A stretch of DNA of 64,000 bases from Burkholderiales bacterium (GCA_016702555.1 JADJDV010000003.1:62001-126000); one strand, 5' to 3'. Shown: positions 44,169 to 53,679, counted from the stretch's first letter. The notes: a model not told the origin generated them from the sequence alone. A program made the numbers and translations.

Positions 44169-45716
44169 ATGACCACCGACGACACCCCGCCGACAGGACC
44201 CGACTTCGCCCAGGGCGTGGCCGCCTCGGAGTTGAATGATGGTCAGATGTTGCTCGGGCACGCCTATGGCGAGCCCATGATCCTGGTGCGGCGCGGCGGC
44301 GATTTGTTCGCCGTCGGTGCGACCTGCACGCACTGGAACGGCCCGCTCGCCGATGGCCTGCTGGTCGGCGACACCGTGCGCTGCCCCTGGCACCATGCCG
44401 CGTTCAGCCTGCGCACCGGCGAGGCGGTGCGGGCGCCGGCGCTGAAGCCGATCTCGACGCGCCAGGTCGAGCAGCACGATGGCCGCATCTACGTGCGTGA
44501 TCGCGCTCCCGACGCCAGCGCGCCACCACCGGCCGCGCCGAAGGCGGGCGCGCCGCACGCCATCGTGATCATCGGCGGCGGCGCGGCCGGCAGTGCGGCG
44601 GCCGAGGCATTGCGACGCGCAGGCCATGAAGGCGCGATCACGCTGTTCAGCGCCGACGTCGACCTGCCCTGCGACCGCCCCAATCTGTCGAAGTCCTACC
44701 TCGACGGCAGCGCCCCCGACGACTGGATACCGCTGCAGCCAGCCGACTTCTACGCCGAGCAGCGCATCGACCTGCGGCTGAACAGCCGCGCCCGCGCGAT
44801 TGACACCGCCAGGCATGAAGTCCAGCTCGAAGACGGCAGCCGCCACGGCTACGACGCGCTGCTGCTGGCCACCGGCGCGACGCCGGTGCACCTGCCGCTG
44901 CCCGGCGCCGATCTGTCGCATGTGCACTACCTGCGTACCTGGGCCGATGCCAGAGCCCTCGCCGGGGCTGCGGAAAAGGCCCGCCGAGCGGTGGTGATCG
45001 GGGCCAGCTTCATCGGCCTCGAAGTGGCGGCGTCGCTGCGCAAGCGCGGGTTGGAGGTGGACGTGGTGGGGCGCGAGACCGTGCTCATGGAACGTGTGCT
45101 GGGTGCCGAGGTCGGCGCCTTTCTCAAACGCCTGCATGAGCAGCACGGCGTGAAATTCCACCTTGGCGTGACACCCGAATCGATCAGTGAACAAGCGGTC
45201 AAGCTGTCCGATGGACAGTCGCTGGCGGCCGACCTGGTGGTGATCGGTGTCGGCGTCAGGCCGGCGCTGGAGCTGGCTGAAGCCGCCGGCCTGGCGATCG
45301 ACAAGGGCGTCACGGTGGATGAATACCTGCAAACCAGCGTGCCCGGCATCTACGCCGCCGGCGACATCGTGCGCTGGCCCGATCCGCACAGCGGCGCGCC
45401 CATTCGCGTCGAGCACTGGGTGGTCGCGCAGCGCCTGGGCCAGGTGGCGGCGCGCAACATGCTGGGGCAGCGTGAACGCTTCGACATGGTGCCCTTCTTC
45501 TGGACCGAGCAGTACGACTTCGGCCTCGCCTACGTCGGTCACGCGGAGGGCTTCGACGAGGTCCGCCTCGATGGCGACCTGCCGGCGCGCGACTGCCGCA
45601 TCAGCTACCGCCGCGGTGGCAAAGAACTGGCCGCCGCCTTCGTCCATCGCGACCTTGAGGGCCTGCACACCGAGGTCGAGTTCGAGAACGCGCTGGCCGC
45701 CGCCCACCCCGCTTGA
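44169..45716 (+). CDS. Rieske-domain FAD/NAD(P)-dependent oxidoreductase (AIFL-like)
   Basis: A 515-residue protein with an N-terminal Rieske 2Fe-2S domain (cluster ligands CTHWNG and CPWHH, residues ~53-78) and a C-terminal ferredoxin-reductase-like module. GGGAAGSAAAEAL binds FAD, GASFIGLEVAASLRKRGLEVDVV binds NAD(P)H, and GIYAAGDIVRWPDP closes the fold. Homologues in eukaryotes are called AIFM3/AIF-like. It probably moves electrons between NADH and an acceptor such as the neighbouring cupredoxin. GAGGAGCC precedes ATG 44169. Confidence 0.92.
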   Translation: MTTDDTPPTGPDFAQGVAASELNDGQMLLGHAYGEPMILVRRGGDLFAVGATCTHWNGPLADGLLVGDTVRCPWHHAAFSLRTGEAVRAPALKPISTRQVEQHDGRIYVRDRAPDASAPPPAAPKAGAPHAIVIIGGGAAGSAAAEALRRAGHEGAITLFSADVDLPCDRPNLSKSYLDGSAPDDWIPLQPADFYAEQRIDLRLNSRARAIDTARHEVQLEDGSRHGYDALLLATGATPVHLPLPGADLSHVHYLRTWADARALAGAAEKARRAVVIGASFIGLEVAASLRKRGLEVDVVGRETVLMERVLGAEVGAFLKRLHEQHGVKFHLGVTPESISEQAVKLSDGQSLAADLVVIGVGVRPALELAEAAGLAIDKGVTVDEYLQTSVPGIYAAGDIVRWPDPHSGAPIRVEHWVVAQRLGQVAARNMLGQRERFDMVPFFWTEQYDFGLAYVGHAEGFDEVRLDGDLPARDCRISYRRGGKELAAAFVHRDLEGLHTEVEFENALAAAHPA

Positions 45717-45744
45717 CCCCAAAACCACATCAGGAGAGCCGCCC

Positions 45745-46098
45745 ATGAGCACCGACATGTTTCCCCAGGCATCGCGCGAGCTGAACGACAAGCGCCAGCA
45801 GCTCGCGCCGGCCGCCACCGAGGCCTTCAAAGCGTTCAGCAAGGCGGTGTTCGCCGATGGTGCGCTGTCGGCCAAGACCAAGGAACTGATTGCCGTGGCG
45901 GTGGCGCACGTGACGCAATGCCCGTACTGCATCCGCGGCCACACCGCCGGCGCGCTGCGCCAGGGCGCGACCGAGCAGGAGATCATGGAAGCCATCTGGG
46001 TGGCGGCCGAGATGCGCGCCGGTGCCGCCTACGCGCACTCCAACCTGGCGCTCGACGCCATGGCGCAGCACGCGGCGCGGCATCCATCGACCAACTGA
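45745..46098 (+). CDS. Carboxymuconolactone decarboxylase family protein (AhpD-like)
   Basis: A 117-residue AhpD-like protein. The active-site motif CPYCIRGH (Cys-x-x-Cys plus His, residues ~58-65) is the disulfide-reducing/peroxidase type rather than true carboxymuconolactone decarboxylase. HTAGALRQGATEQEIMEAIWVAAEMRAG is the following conserved helix pair. A clear AGGAGAG site precedes the ATG. It likely detoxifies peroxides or organic hydroperoxides together with its redox neighbours. Confidence 0.9.
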   Translation: MSTDMFPQASRELNDKRQQLAPAATEAFKAFSKAVFADGALSAKTKELIAVAVAHVTQCPYCIRGHTAGALRQGATEQEIMEAIWVAAEMRAGAAYAHSNLALDAMAQHAARHPSTN

Positions 46099-46115
46099 GG
46101 CAGCGAGGACGCCAC

Positions 46116-46502
46116 ATGGCCCGCATCGCCGCCTCCCGCGTCAGGCTCAAGCGCGCCTACGAGGCGCCCGCCGACGACGACGGCACGCGGGTGCTGATCG
46201 ACCGCCTGTGGCCGCGCGGCGTGCGCAAGCAGGACGCCGCGCTGGATCTGTGGTTGAAGGAACTCGGCCCCAGCACCGAACTGCGCAAATGGTTCGGCCA
46301 CGATCCCGCGCGCTGGGACGAATTCCGCACGCGCTACGCCGCCGAACTGGCGCAAAAAACCGAACTCATGGCGCAGCTGCGTGAGTTCGCCCGCCAGGGT
46401 GTGCTCACCCTGGTGTATTCCGCCCACGACCAGCAACACAACGACGCCGTGGTGCTCCGAAGCCTGCTTCTTGGCCAAACAACGAATGGAGCCAAATCAT
46501 GA
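46116..46502 (+). CDS. DUF488 family protein
   Basis: A 128-residue YeaO-type DUF488 protein, with the motif IDRLWPRGVRKQDAALDLWLKELGPS at residues ~28-53 and VLTLVYSAHDQQHNDAVVL near the end. Family function is unknown; members may bind small ligands. Its stop overlaps the start of the HiPIP gene (ATGA at 46499-46502). Confidence 0.9.
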   Translation: MARIAASRVRLKRAYEAPADDDGTRVLIDRLWPRGVRKQDAALDLWLKELGPSTELRKWFGHDPARWDEFRTRYAAELAQKTELMAQLREFARQGVLTLVYSAHDQQHNDAVVLRSLLLGQTTNGAKS

Positions 46503-46816
46503 ACACCCTGGATCGACGTCATTTCCTCGGCAGCACCTTGCTGTTGACTGGCCTGGTGAGTGCGCGGGCGCAGGCGCAAGCCACGTTGCCGCCGCTGGAC
46601 GAAGCCTCGCCGCAAGCGATGGCCATGGGCTATCGGCGCGACACCGCCAAGGCCGACGCCAAGAAATACCCCAAGCACACCGCCGATCAGCACTGCGGCA
46701 ATTGCCAGCTCTATCAGGGCAAGGCAGGAGACGCATCGGGGCCGTGCCCGATATTCGCCGGCAAGTCGGTGCAGAGCGGCGGCTGGTGCAACGCCTGGGT
46801 GAAAAAAGCCGCTTGA
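46499..46816 (+). CDS. High-potential iron-sulfur protein (HiPIP)
   Basis: A 105-residue HiPIP with a twin-arginine-like leader (RRHFLGSTLLLTGLV) and the four-Cys cluster ligands in CGNCQLYQG, GPCPIFAGK and GGWCNAW. It would carry electrons in the periplasm. It overlaps the DUF488 gene upstream, and the last codons coincide with the U-tract and hairpin of a terminator on the other strand (46807-46822). The end AWVKKAA thus may be constrained by that signal. Confidence 0.92.
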   Translation: MNTLDRRHFLGSTLLLTGLVSARAQAQATLPPLDEASPQAMAMGYRRDTAKADAKKYPKHTADQHCGNCQLYQGKAGDASGPCPIFAGKSVQSGGWCNAWVKKAA

Positions 46817-46822
46817 GCGGCT
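46801..46822 (-). terminator. Terminator of the Crp/Fnr gene, overlapping the HiPIP stop
   Basis: On the minus strand AGCCGC pairs with GCGGCT around TCAA and is followed by TTTTTTC. It begins 7 bp past the Crp/Fnr gene stop and lies inside the last codons and stop of the HiPIP gene. Confidence 0.8.
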
Positions 46823-46828
46823 CGGTCG

Positions 46829-47545
46829 TCAGCGCGCTTCCGACGGCAACAAGCGGTCGTACTCACGCTTGACCACGGCATAACACTCGCAGGCGCGCTG
46901 CTCCAGCCGCCTGCGATCCAGCACGGTGATGCGGCCACGCCGCAACTCGATCAGGCCGTCGCGGGCCAGCTTGCCGGCCGCCTCGGTCACGCCTTCGCGC
47001 CGCACCCCGAGCATGTTGGCGATCAACTCCTGCGTGATGGTGAACTCGTGGCTGGGCGAGCGGTCCAGCCACAGCAGCAGCCAGCGGCACAGCTGCTGGT
47101 CGAGCGCATGGTGGCGGTTGCACACAGCGTTCTGCGACATCTGGGCCATCAGCGCCTGCGTGTGGCGCAGCAGCAAGTCCATCACCTCCGGGTGCTGGTG
47201 AAACTCGGTCATCAGGAAGTCGGGCGCCAGGCGCAAGCCCTGCCCGGCGCTTTTCACCACCGCGCGGTTCAGCGTGGTGTCGCCCCCCATGAACAGCGGC
47301 ATGCCCAGCAGGCCTTCGCGGCCGACAACCGCGATCTCGGTCGAGGCGCCATCCTGCAGCAGATGGACCAGGCAGACGATGGCGGTGGTCGGAAACACCG
47401 CGTGCGCCATGGGCTCGCCGGCTTCGCGCAGCACCCTGCCCAGCGGCAGCTCGACCTCTTCCAGATGCGGCAGCCAGCGCGCCAGCGCCGGCTCCGGCAG
47501 CGCCGCGAGCAGCCGGTTGGTTCGGGCTGTATCGCAATCGATCAT
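46829..47545 (-). CDS. Crp/Fnr family transcriptional regulator
   Basis: A 238-residue regulator with an N-terminal cyclic-nucleotide-binding fold (VFPTTAIVCLVHLLQDGASTEIAVVGREGLLG) and a C-terminal winged helix (TITQELIANMLGVRREGVTEAAGKLARDGLIELRRGRITVLDR). It lacks the N-terminal Cys cluster of Fnr, so oxygen sensing by an Fe-S cluster is unlikely. It converges on the HiPIP gene and is a plausible regulator of that redox cluster. Homologous regulators are often linked to NO or redox stress. Confidence 0.9.
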   Translation of the reverse strand: MIDCDTARTNRLLAALPEPALARWLPHLEEVELPLGRVLREAGEPMAHAVFPTTAIVCLVHLLQDGASTEIAVVGREGLLGMPLFMGGDTTLNRAVVKSAGQGLRLAPDFLMTEFHQHPEVMDLLLRHTQALMAQMSQNAVCNRHHALDQQLCRWLLLWLDRSPSHEFTITQELIANMLGVRREGVTEAAGKLARDGLIELRRGRITVLDRRRLEQRACECYAVVKREYDRLLPSEAR

Positions 47546-47592
47546 CGGTGCAGCTTACCCCGGCCTATGCGCCCAGCCGCCATCCACGGGTT

Positions 47593-47949
47593 TCAGGCCA
47601 TCTTCACCGCGGTGCCGCTGACCGCGACCATCATCATGCCGTTGGTCTCGCCCAGCACCTCGTAGTCGAAGTCGATGCCGACGATGCCGTCGGCGCCCAG
47701 CGCCTTCGCGGCCGCCTTGGCCTCGTCCAGCGCGGCGTCGCGCGCGCCGGCCAGCGCCCGCTCGTAGCCACCCGCGCGCCCGCCCACCACGTCGCGCACG
47801 CTGGAGAACATGTCGCGGAAGATGTTGGCGCCGATGATCGCCTCGCCATTCACCAGCCCCAGAAACTGCGCCACCTGCGCCCCGCCCTGCCCTTGCGGGA
47901 GCACGGTGGACAGAAAGAACTCGCCGGACGATTTGGAAAACCAGGCCAT
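47593..47949 (-). CDS. UPF0145 (YbjQ-like) protein
   Basis: A 118-residue YbjQ-family protein that forms pentameric beta-rich rings. The segments VNGEAIIGANIFRDMFSSVRDVVGGRAGGYE and LGADGIVGIDFDYEVLGETNGMMMVAVSGTAVKM are the family core. Function is unknown. ATG 47949 is preferred; a longer reading up to 48117 gives an unrelated 56-residue extension. Confidence 0.88.
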   Translation of the reverse strand: MAWFSKSSGEFFLSTVLPQGQGGAQVAQFLGLVNGEAIIGANIFRDMFSSVRDVVGGRAGGYERALAGARDAALDEAKAAAKALGADGIVGIDFDYEVLGETNGMMMVAVSGTAVKMA

Positions 47950-48055
47950 ACCTAATCCCCTGAACCTGAAGACAGCCAACGGACTGCCAGTGCGTGGCCG
48001 CCGCTCGACCCCAAAGCATAGGTCACTGGCGCGCAGGCGTGCAGTGATAACGCGT

Positions 48056-50823
48056 TCAGCTGGCAGAAGCGGGGCGACGAGTGAGCTGATCCAGGGTGCT
48101 GCGCTGCCGCCGCGCACTCGACTGCGAGGGCTGGAACTTCAGTGCCACCTGCGCGCCTTCGCGTTGCATGTCGGGGTTGTCCACCTTGACCAGGGTCATG
48201 GTGCCGCCGCTCATCGGATCGCGCACCGCATCGCGTTCAAGTGATGAGCCTGGACCCAGCACGCGCGCGAGCGTGGCCAGCACAGTGCGCTGATCGTTGT
48301 CGAAATCGCCATGGCGCTCTGCCTTGGAGGCGAACGGATGCCCTTGCGGCTGGTCGTTGGGGCCAATCACCACATCCACGCCGCGTTGTGTGATCGCGTC
48401 GGACAAGGCGCGCTGGTGGTCGACATGGGTGGAATCCAGATACTTGGCCATGCCCAGCAGTGGCACGCCGCGGCGGGTGGGTGAGCCCGGAATGCGCGCC
48501 TCGCGCTCGAACGCATGCGAGACCAGGTACAGCAAGGACTTGTTGTACACATGCGCGCAATGATCGGCCTGTTCGGCCGCATCGCTCAGCAGGAACAGCG
48601 CCAGCTTGCCGAGGGTGCCGTCATCGAGCGCCGGGGCGTAATGCTTGAGAAAATCCTCATGGGTGCATGCGGGTGCCCACAGCGTGCAGGTCGCGGCGGC
48701 CAGACCGGCTTTTTTCAGCAGGCCAAGCATGGGCGCCAGCAGGATCGAACCGGCGCTGTGGCCGACCAGGTGCAGTTCAAAATCCGACCCGTGCGTGGCG
48801 CGCAGTTGCTGCAGCGCCCTCACCACCAGCGCCGCGGCACGGCCGGCCTGACTGGCGCCGCGCGCGTTCTCCTTCATCTCGCTCCAGGCCAGCTTGCCGA
48901 ACAGGGCGCGCGCCAGTGGCTCCAGCATGTCGTCGACGCGATCGAGCATGAAGTCCTTGAGGTCGTCAAGCACACCTTCGCTGCGGCGGCGCCGGCCGGC
49001 ATCGGCCAGGATGTTGCCCAGCGTGGTCGCGAAATCGCTGTGCCAGGCGAAGGCCAGCGGGTAGATCTGCTGCGCCAGCATGGCCGGACGGTATTCGGCC
49101 ACGCGCTGCACCGCCTCCTGCTCCGACACCAGGCCGCCGTGCGCGTAGATGAGGATGCGCTTTCGTGTCCACGAGGCCATCACGCGCGGCATGTCTTGCG
49201 TGAAGATGTGGTTCAGGTCCCTGGCATTGGTGCCATAGGTGCCGGCGGTGCTGAGATGGCCGTCGTTGCCGACGCCGATCACGTGTGGCCGCAGGTCTTC
49301 GTAAGCGTAGCTGACCGAATGACCCGCCGTGGTCGGGTGCACCATCGCGGTGGAGGCGACGCGCCGCAACTCCACCGGCGCGCCCAGGCGCGCCACCCAG
49401 ACATCGCTGCCATTGGCCAGCCAGTCGTCGTAGCTCATGCGCGCGAATCCGCGCCAGCCCCAGCCCGGACCCCAGGAGTTCTGCAGCCACAGGCCCTGCT
49501 CGTCGTACGCCACGATGGCGAAGGCGTGGCCACCGAGCAGGCTGCTCTCGTAGGGGATATTGCCCTGCGGGTCGACCTTCTCCCAACCGGTGTGCACCGA
49601 CGCCGTCGCGTGCAGGATGCCGACTTCCGCGATCGCCGCGTGCATCGCCACCAGGTCCTTGTGGTTGACCCGGAAGTACGCACCCAGCGGCCGCCGCCGC
49701 GCCGCCGCCACGCGTGCGTCATTCAGTCCGCCCGGCACGCCCCGGCCGGACGAAGGCCAGTCGATTTCACCCGCCACGCCGTGCTTGTGCCAGCCTTTCA
49801 TGGCGCCGCGCGCGCTGGAGCCCTCATAGTTCTCGCCCGGCCATTCGTCGTAGCGGCGCGCCATTTCGTACAGCATGCGCGGGCTGACCGGGTCGCGATC
49901 AGGCAGCACCCTGCGGCGCGCGAGCAGGTAATGCACCACCGTGGCCAGCCCGTAGCCGGTGCAGGCGCCTTCACGGCCTTGGTCGAGGATCGGGACACCG
50001 TGATCCAGGTAGTCGCCCAGCGGCACATGTGGCGGCACCTCGACCAGGGTCGGCACGAACATGGTGTCGCGGAAATCCATGGTGTCGCGCCGGGCGTCAA
50101 AGCTGCGCTCGGTCTTCACCGGTCCGGCTGCGCGGCGCTTGCCGGATATCTTGCGTGGGGCTTTGGGCGCGCCGATCTCGGTGAGCTCCGCGGCCACCTG
50201 CTCCCAGCCGCGGTCCAGCGGCTCGGAGGCGGGCGGATCGACATCGGGCCGGGCGCGTGTGCTGCCAGCCGGCCACGCTGGCGCCAGCACGGCACGGGCG
50301 CGTTCGAGCATCTGCAGCCGGTGCGCCTGTCCGTTCAGCCCACCGTTGATGCGGCGCGTGATGCGCTCGAAGTCGCCGCGGTCGGCCAGTTGGTTGAGTC
50401 CGTTGTGCTGCCAATACAGGCCCGCGATGCGAAACGCCACCGCTGGCGCCGCCGCCAGCGCCGGCTCAGCCATCAGATCCACGTCCAGCAGTTCACCGTA
50501 GCGGCGATAGTTGTCGCGCCCCGTGATCTGGATCGGGCCGCGCCCCTTGAATCGGAGGCCGTCGCCCTTTCTGGTGTTGCCCAGCCGTGTGGCCAGGCCG
50601 CTGGGGGGTCGTAGCGACGCTGGGCCTCGGTCGGGCCCCAGAGCTCTTCCATCCAGACCAGTTCGCCCGACTCGTGGCCAATCTGCGCCAGAAACGCGCA
50701 AACGCGAGCCAGGTTGTTGATCTCGAACTCGTGCATCGCGTCATTGAGGGGCTGCAGATATTGCGCGCGCTTGACCTGCGACAGGTTGCGCATGATCTGT
50801 CCCAGCAGCAGGTTGGTCAGCAT
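48056..50823 (-). CDS. Three-module protein: GH19 chitinase/endolysin + papain-like peptidase + alpha/beta serine hydrolase (frameshifted)
   Basis: Read with one added C in a six-C run (50603-50608 on the plus strand), this is a single ~922-residue protein. Residues ~1-185 are a GH19 glycosidase: catalytic-site GHESGELVWMEE, then YDPP/SGLATRLGNT and FKGRGPIQITGRDNYRRYG. Residues ~240-480 are a C1A papain-like peptidase with Cys288 (QGREGACTGYG), His433 (GGHAFAIVAYD) and Asn449 (QNSWGPGWGWRGF). Residues ~550-900 are a serine hydrolase, HGG oxyanion-type motif and nucleophile Ser690 in LVGHSAGS. No signal peptide is visible. As given, the N-terminal 74 codons are cut off from the rest. AAGGAGACGATC precedes the ATG at 50823. 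Such a set could degrade cell wall, protein and lipid, hinting at an effector or lysin, but no VgrG/PAAR genes are nearby. Confidence 0.8.
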
Positions 50824-50970
50824 GATCGTCTCCTTGGCTCGTCAGGGCGCCGGAGACGTCGGGCGATTCAGCGATCGTGCGCGCGCCGGCGCAACCATTA
50901 TTCGGCGCGAGCCGGCGCGGGTTGTCCTCCCCGTGGCGGATAAGCCGCGCCGATCAGCCGGCAGGTGAAA

Positions 50971-52269
50971 TCACACCTTCGCCAGCGCCTGCTCCAGATC
51001 CGCCAGCAGATCGTCGATGTGCTCGATGCCAATGCACAGGCGCACCGTTTCCTCCTTGACACCGGCCTTGGCCAGCTCTTCCGGAGAAAGCTGGCGATGC
51101 GTGGTGCTGGCCGGGTGGGTGGCCAGCGAGCGCGTGTCGCCGATGTTGACCAGGCGCAGGAACAGCTGCAGCCCGTCGAGGAAGCGTGCGCCGGCGGCGC
51201 GTGGATCGTCGCCCGGCCCCGACTTGACGCCGAAGGTGAACAGGCCCGAGGCGCGTCCGCCCATGTAGTGCTGCGCCAGCGCGTGGTCCGAGTGGTCGGG
51301 CAGACCGGCGTAGCTGACCCAGGCCACCTTGGGGTGCTGCTGCAGGTACTGGGCGCACTTGAGCGTGTTCTCGCAGATGCGGTCCATGCGCAGCGCCAGG
51401 GTCTCGATGCCTTGCAGGATCTGCCAGGCGTTGAAGGGCGACAGCGCCGCGCCCATGTTGCGCAGCGGCACCACGCGCGCGCGGCCGATGTAGGCGGCCG
51501 GGCCGAGCGCCTCGGTGTAGACGACGCCGTGGTAGCTCTCATCGGGTTCGTTCAGGCGCTTGAAGCGCGCCTTGTGTTCGGCCCACGGGAACTTGCCGCT
51601 GTCGACCACGATGCCGCCGATGCTGTTGCCGTGCCCCCCCAGGAACTTGGTCAGCGCATGCACCACGATGTCGGCGCCATGCTCGAACGGGCGCAGCAGA
51701 TACGGGCTCGGCACCGTGTTGTCGACGATCAGCGGCACGCCGTGCTCGTGCGCCACCTGGGCGATGGCGGCAATGTCGGTGACGTTGCCGGCCGGGTTGC
51801 CGACCGACTCGACGAACACCGCCTTGGTCCGCTCGTCGATCAGCTTGCCGAAGCTCTGCGGATCGGTCGGATCGGCAAAGCGCACCTCGATGCCCTGCTG
51901 CGGGAAGGTGTGGGCGAACAGGTTGTAGGTGCCACCATAGAGCTTGCTGGCGGCGACGATGTTCTCGCCCGCGACGGTGATGGTCTGGATCGCGCAGGTG
52001 ATCGCCGCCATGCCCGAGGCCAGCGCCAGGGCGCCGACGCCGCCTTCCAGCGCCGCGACGCGCTGCTCCAGCACGTCGGTGGTGGGGTTCATGATGCGGG
52101 TGTAGATGTTGCCCGCCACCTTGAGGTCGAACAGATCGGCCCCGTGCTGCGCACTGTCGAAGGCGTAGGAGACGGTCTGGTAGATCGGCACCGCCACCGA
52201 CTTGGTGGTCGGGTCCGGCGAGTAGCCGGCGTGGACGGACTTGGTTTCAAATTTCCATTGCGCGGTCAT
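50971..52269 (-). CDS. metY: O-acetylhomoserine aminocarboxypropyltransferase (MetY-like)
   Basis: A 432-residue pyridoxal-phosphate enzyme of the cystathionine-gamma-synthase family, with PLP Lys in VVHALTKFLGGHGNSIGG, the PLP-contact segment ASGMAAITCAI, and VESVGNPAGNVTDIA. The length and long insert around AEHKARFKRLNEPDESYHG are typical of O-acetylhomoserine sulfhydrylases, which make homocysteine from O-acetylhomoserine and sulfide. An AAGGAGAAG site precedes ATG 52269. A 178-bp gap upstream is available for control; I recognised no riboswitch in it. Confidence 0.95.
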   Translation of the reverse strand: MTAQWKFETKSVHAGYSPDPTTKSVAVPIYQTVSYAFDSAQHGADLFDLKVAGNIYTRIMNPTTDVLEQRVAALEGGVGALALASGMAAITCAIQTITVAGENIVAASKLYGGTYNLFAHTFPQQGIEVRFADPTDPQSFGKLIDERTKAVFVESVGNPAGNVTDIAAIAQVAHEHGVPLIVDNTVPSPYLLRPFEHGADIVVHALTKFLGGHGNSIGGIVVDSGKFPWAEHKARFKRLNEPDESYHGVVYTEALGPAAYIGRARVVPLRNMGAALSPFNAWQILQGIETLALRMDRICENTLKCAQYLQQHPKVAWVSYAGLPDHSDHALAQHYMGGRASGLFTFGVKSGPGDDPRAAGARFLDGLQLFLRLVNIGDTRSLATHPASTTHRQLSPEELAKAGVKEETVRLCIGIEHIDDLLADLEQALAKV

Positions 52270-52447
52270 GGGGTTTCTTCTCCTTGGGTGAACGGTGGGT
52301 GGATGGAAGCGGCGCCGTGGGGATAAAGCCGGTGACCGCGGCACGCAGGCACGCACAGGGCCACCGGCACGGGCGCGCCAGGCAATCCGCAGTCTAGCCG
52401 CGCGGCACGCCATGATGCCGTCGGCCTAAGACCGTTTGCGCATGAGC

Positions 52448-53542
52448 TTATGCCGCGTCGGGCCGCAGCGCGAGATTATTGAGTTTGTCCAGCCGCTCGG
52501 GCCAGTCGCCCCGGATCGCACCCTGGCGCAGCAGGCGTGCCCAGGCGATCCAGACGTCCCACTGCACGCGCTTGTCCCAGGCGTTGCCCCAACTGGCGTA
52601 GCCATGCAAGGCACTTTCGGCGGCGGCGCGCGCGTCGGCGTGGCGGCCGCCAATCAGGTACAGCTGCGCCAGCAGCATCTGCGGCTCGCCGACCCAGGGG
52701 TTCAGGCGCACCGCCTGCTCCAGCATGGCGATGGCGGCCTGCGGCTGCACCAGCGGATGCTGTTGCTGCACCACCGACCAGTACAGCGCCGACGCGGCGG
52801 CTTCGTCGCCCTCGGCCAGCACGCGGCGGCAGTGGTCGAACACCGGCGGTGTCGGCAGCCGGTCCTTGAGCGCTGGGTGTTGAAGCGCTATACCCAGGCG
52901 GCTGATCAGCGCGTACATGCGGCTGGGCGTGCGCATCGGCCCGGGCCACAGCGCCGCCGCCCAGTGCACCGCCTGCGGCGTCTGGTGCAGAAACGGAAAA
53001 CCGGCGTAGATGTCTTCCTGCCAGGCAAACCACTGCTCGCAGAAGTCGGCCATCGACACCACGGTGAAGGCCGCCACCATGTCGGGCGGCAGCCTGCGGT
53101 CGTCCAGCACCACGCTGCCGTCGGCCTCGATCTGGCCGGCCTGCACCTTCTGCGTGAACTGCGTGCGCGAGGCGGTGCAGAACACGTGCACCCATTCTTC
53201 GGCATGCTCGCCCACGGCCTCGCGCAGGCGGGCGCGCTCGGTCGCGGCGTCGAACTTGACCAGATCGACATAGGCGTTGCCGTACACGCTGTGCAGCAGG
53301 CCCAGCAGGCGCACCGCGCGTGGCTGCTGCCACAGCGTCAGCGTGCGCGCCACACCCGCCAGGTGATGGCGGAAAGTGCCGGCCTTGTGCCAATCCTGCC
53401 CCACGCCGCGCGCCAGCACGATCGGCAGCACCGGCGCCAGGTCGGCATCATGCGACAACCATTCATCGTCCAGCAGCGCTTGCGCGCGGGTGAACAAATC
53501 AGGATCGAAGGTGTGCAGCGGAAGCTCGGTGGCGGCGGTCAT
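52448..53542 (-). CDS. DUF6817 domain protein with TPR-like C-terminus
   Basis: A 364-residue protein. Residues ~30-150 are an HD-like helical domain of the DUF6817 type (FRHHLAGVARTLTLWQQPRAVRLLGLLHSVYGNAYVDL). The C-terminal half has tetratricopeptide-type helices (AIAMLEQAVRLNPWVGEPQMLLAQLYLIGGRHADARAAAESALHGY). No catalytic residues are proven; a role in a peptide-modification or binding reaction is possible. Start ATG 53542 is chosen over a longer frame reaching 53611. It is transcribed toward metY. Confidence 0.78.
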   Translation of the reverse strand: MTAATELPLHTFDPDLFTRAQALLDDEWLSHDADLAPVLPIVLARGVGQDWHKAGTFRHHLAGVARTLTLWQQPRAVRLLGLLHSVYGNAYVDLVKFDAATERARLREAVGEHAEEWVHVFCTASRTQFTQKVQAGQIEADGSVVLDDRRLPPDMVAAFTVVSMADFCEQWFAWQEDIYAGFPFLHQTPQAVHWAAALWPGPMRTPSRMYALISRLGIALQHPALKDRLPTPPVFDHCRRVLAEGDEAAASALYWSVVQQQHPLVQPQAAIAMLEQAVRLNPWVGEPQMLLAQLYLIGGRHADARAAAESALHGYASWGNAWDKRVQWDVWIAWARLLRQGAIRGDWPERLDKLNNLALRPDAA

Positions 53543-53679
53543 GTCGGTCGATGCGCGTGGGTGACGAATGCAGCGGCCAGTGTAGTCAGCGTGCGGATTG
53601 AGCTCATCCAAAGCTTGCTAAAGTCCATGGATGCGCCGCGATGGCGCGTTTTCGACACGACGGACTGCGAGGATTTCAC

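Noticed and set aside
52270..52447. SAM or SAH riboswitch upstream of metY
   Set aside because: No conserved riboswitch core was recognised in the 178-bp gap; ordinary promoter DNA cannot be excluded.
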